Source: Bisporella sp. PMI_857
Taxonomy: Eukaryota; Ascomycota; Leotiomycetes; Helotiales; Helotiaceae
Length of the DNA stretch: 64,000 nt
Direction: 5' to 3'
NCBI GenBank assembly: GCA_021307315.1
Contig: JAJSPD010000009.1
Span: 310,001-374,000, forward strand
Shown here: piece after piece, positions 61,101 to 64,000 of the stretch
Layout of the letters: each line of letters begins with the position of its first letter
Position numbering within the stretch: the stretch's first letter is position 1
Translations under genes and position numbers: made by a program
The notes under the pieces: model-generated
Databases searched by the model: none
Told to the model about the DNA's origin: nothing
Seen by the model: the letters and a program-made list of their open reading frames with translations, nothing else

Positions 61101-61501
61101 CCACTCGTGTCTGTCAACCCCTGTCCCGCCAAGCCATCTCCTGAATATCCAGTTCCTTCACCTTTCCCCTTACAGACTAGCGCATCGTGTTCCGGGACAT
61201 TCTTGTCATTACCTGCCCACCTCCCTCGCCATACTTATCCTCCTTCTCTCCTCCAGCCAACTTTTGTCCAACGACAATCAACCCCAAAAAAAAACCACCC
61301 TTTCTTCAGATCAATTTATAGGCACAATCACTCGTTTGTTGTCGCCTTTTTTTTATCAGATTTAATATACTACACTTCGCCGACCTGTCTCTCACTCTCT
61401 CGAGACAGGCAAACAAAATCGTTGACTTTATTTACAAATCAAGTCTCTCTATCTCCTGAAAAAGTTAACCCGTGTTCCACCATTTCTACACCCATATCAT
61501 C
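61101..61501 (+). promoter_or_regulatory. Pyrimidine-rich promoter/leader of the GH72 gene
   Basis: The 400 bases before the GH72 start are strongly C/T-rich (CCTTTCCCCTTAC, TCTCTCACTCTCTCGAG) with a T run near 61350. This is the usual pattern upstream of highly expressed genes in filamentous ascomycetes. A TATA-like TTTATAGG lies near 61015. Exact start sites cannot be placed. Confidence 0.45.
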
Positions 61502-63019
61502 ATGAAGACAATCAATACTCTGGCAGCACTGGCTGTTGTCTCTTCAGCCTTCGCTGCTCCATCCAAGCAGGGAAAGCGTGCTGAATTAACCCCCATCACC
61601 GTCAAGGGAAATGGTAGGTTCAATTTTGTCGGGGGGTCTTGAGAAACATGTCCTAACTGCTTGCAGCTTTCTTCCAAGGAAACAACCGGTTCTACATGCG
61701 TGGTGTCGATTACCAGCCAGGAGGATCCTCGAAGCTCGTCGACCCCATTGCAGACGTGGAGACCTGCACGCGTGATATTGCCAAATTCAAGGAGTTGGGT
61801 ATCAACACTATCCGTATCTACACCGTCGACAACTCAGCCAACCACGACAAGTGCATGCAGCTTTTGGCAGATGCTGGTATCTACCTCGTCCTAGATGTCA
61901 ACACCCCCAAATACTCCCTCCGCCGTGACAAACCCCTCATTTCATACAATTCCAAATACCTCCAGAACATCTTTGCTACTATAGATTCGTTCTCCGGATA
62001 CACCAACACTCTTGCATACTTCTCTGGTAACGAAGTTATCAATGACGATACCACTACCCCAGCTGCACCATATGTCAAGGCCGTTACCCGTGATATGAGA
62101 TCCTACCTCGCTGCCCGTGGCCACCGTCAAATCCCCGTTGGTTACTCCGCTGCCGATGTCAACTCCAACCGTCTCGAGATGGCCCAATACATGAACTGCG
62201 GAACTGATGATGAGCGCAGCGACTTCTTCGCCTTCAATGACTACTCCTGGTGTGATCCTTCCTCTTTCACCACCTCTGGATGGGACCAAAAGGTCAAGAA
62301 CTTCACCAACTACGGTCTCCCTCTTTTGTAAGTTTTCCATCTCATTTTTTGGGCCAGGCTAATTTCCCCAGCCTGTCTGAATTTGGTTGCATCACCAACA
62401 CCCGTGAATGGAACGAGATTGCCTCTCTGTACAGCACCGATATGACTGCTGTCTACTCTGGTGGTCTCGTCTATGAATACTCTGAGGAAGACAACAAATA
62501 TGGTCTTGTCGTCATCGGATCCGACGGAAAAATTACCGAGAAGGATGATTTTGGTGTGCTCAAGGCGAAGTTTGCTGCTACCCCAAATGCCTCTGGTGAT
62601 GGAGGCTACAACGCAACCGGAGGTGCTTCTGGATGCCCTGCCAAGTCTGCCACCTGGGATGTTGATGGAGACTCTCTTCCTGCTCTACCAAAGGCTGCCG
62701 AGGCTGTAAGTTCTCTTATTGTTTCGAGAACGTCGCAGATGCTAATATTGTATAGTACTTCAAGAACGGTGCCGGAGCTGGCGTGGGACTAACAGGCACT
62801 GGTTCCCAAGACGGAGCTGGCGAGGACGTTGAAGGCGGTCAATCTGAGGGTATTGCCGCGTCCGGATCTGGACTTGCCAGTTCCAGCTCAAACTCCACAA
62901 ACAGCAGCAGCAGCTCCGACAAGGGCGCCGCTGCTATCCTGGCACCATCATCTTTCCTACCCATGGTGGTTGGCACTATTGTGTGCTCCTTCACCCTCTT
63001 TGGTGCGGCACTGCTTTAA
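61502..63019 (+). CDS. GPI-anchored 1,3-beta-glucanosyltransferase (GH72, GEL/GAS family)
   Basis: Four exons, 61502-61613, 61667-62327, 62372-62705 and 62756-63019, give 456 residues in phase. A signal peptide (about 1-18) is followed by a KR site. The GH72 domain has YFSGNEV with the acid/base Glu at 160 and LSEFGC with the nucleophile Glu at 261, the same positions as known for Aspergillus Gel1. Other GH72 marks are FYMRGVDYQPGG, NTIRIYTVD and FFAFNDYSWC. The C-terminus is Ser-rich and ends in a hydrophobic stretch (FLPMVVGTIVCSFTLFGAALL) with a likely GPI attachment site among the Ser/Asn/Gly residues before it. There is no X8/CBM43 cysteine module, placing it with the Gel1/Gel2-type subgroup. 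It elongates and rearranges beta-1,3-glucan at the plasma membrane and wall. Confidence 0.96.
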
Positions 63020-64000
63020 ACGGATAATGTGAATTGTACATAGAGATCGACGGTAATACCTGGAGCCGCGGAAAAGATAGCTGAGACTGGATCTTGGAGT
63101 TCAGGATTAAGCTATACACATGGATGAAGAGGCCGGTATAACAACATTCTGGCTTTTTCATTTGTATGGAGCGAGTAGTTCTGAGGAAGCAATGCAATGC
63201 ATTTCCGGTGTAATGATTCCCTTGCTTCGTTTATCATTTTCGTTTCTCATGACGGCTGCTTTGTATAATATTCTGGGCAGATGAGTGTCATTGGATTAGA
63301 CACCTTTATGAATAGACTATTTGGCCTTGACTACCATCTTTTACTTGCCATAATATACCTGCATCTTCTTCCCAGCTCATTCTCTCGTCCGTATTTCCAT
63401 ACGGCCTTTTCGTAAAGAGCCAGCCACCGCTCGTTCCTTCCCCTCGTATCCCGTACCGTGCACCCTCGCACATAAAACGTATTGCCCTTTTTTCCCTCAC
63501 CGAACCACCGAGCCGCCCTGGGATTCTGCGCCTCCTACCCTCCCGCCTTCTCCACTTTTTCAGCCCGTTCATGCATGTTCTTTGCATCAGGTCAAACACG
63601 AGATATGAGACTTTCTCTTTGAATCTGTATGCTGTGTTCATTTGTTTTGTTTTTGGCTGCTTCGTTGTTGATGATGCCCGCGATGTCAGAATAAGCTTTA
63701 TAGAAAGTAAGGTTTTGTTTTTGTATTTATTTGTTTGGTTTTTGTTTGCTGGTTGCGATGATGCGGACGGTTTACTTGGGGGGAGGGGATATTTTTGGAT
63801 GTGTGATATCCTGGCTCCCTTCTTCTTGTGATTCTTTGTTTGGGTGATTTTGTGGTGCGAGGCGAGGCAAGGCAAGGCGGTATGTAGAGGAACGTGTGCC
63901 GTGAGAGTTTATTTGATCTTTTGGGTCTTGGGAGCCCTGGTGTTGTGGTGTTTTTGGGATGGGACAGGGGGAAGGCGAGACAACTATACATCTCGGATGG
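63020..64000. other. 3' flank of the GH72 gene and unassigned sequence to the window end
   Basis: About 1 kb with only overlapping shadow frames. The minus frames at 63306-63991 are Lys/Thr/Pro-rich and have no domain. Short GGCGA/GGCAA repeats occur near 63858-63880. Confidence 0.4.

Overview
The window looks like nuclear DNA from a filamentous ascomycete (Pezizomycotina). Protein-coding genes are split by short GT-AG introns of about 45-65 nt. The gene families are fungal: CFEM, fungal LysM/WSC, HET, a PTH11-like 7TM receptor, Zn2Cys6, GH72 glucanosyltransferase, Bzz1 and Dsn1. A leotiomycete-like fungus would fit, but that is only an inference. I found no rRNA, tRNA or CRISPR array.

Layout. 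0-7 kb: the 3' end of a phosphotransferase-family gene at the left edge, a broken Ulp1-like (C48) protease relic, and an intact single-exon gene of unknown function (6303-7031). 7-11.5 kb: non-coding with G-rich tracts. 11.5-16.4 kb: AT-rich decayed DNA containing a GH55 beta-1,3-glucanase pseudogene, cut in its conserved core by a 446-bp hAT-like non-autonomous element, and a second relic that begins with a signal peptide. 16.9-23.1 kb: a small minisatellite, a secreted LysM/half-WSC protein, a small secreted protein and a 7TM receptor-like gene. 24.9-32.3 kb: kinetochore gene DSN1, a secreted S41 protease and an NmrA-like gene, all on the minus strand. 34.6-36.2 kb: a decayed gene of unknown family. 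37.5-46 kb: a CFEM membrane protein, the RNA helicase DBP5 and, divergent from it, the F-BAR/SH3 protein BZZ1. 47.9-50.9 kb: a broken HET-domain gene and, just upstream on the same strand, a short gene resembling the N-terminal helical domain of fungal NLR-type proteins. 54.5-56.4 kb: a Zn2Cys6 regulator with a single-base frameshift. 56.4-61.5 kb: an AT-rich gene desert. 61.5-63 kb: a GH72 GEL/GAS gene.

Functional picture. Intact core genes (chromosome segregation, mRNA export, actin/endocytosis, wall remodelling) alternate with accessory tracts of environment-facing or self/non-self genes, several of them disabled. For the multi-exon genes, exon boundaries were derived by hand from splice signals and checked by reading phase: exon lengths sum to a multiple of three in DSN1, S41, NmrA, CFEM, DBP5, BZZ1, the 7TM gene, GH72 and the short helical-domain gene. 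No database search was possible. Family names rest on motifs visible in the translations.
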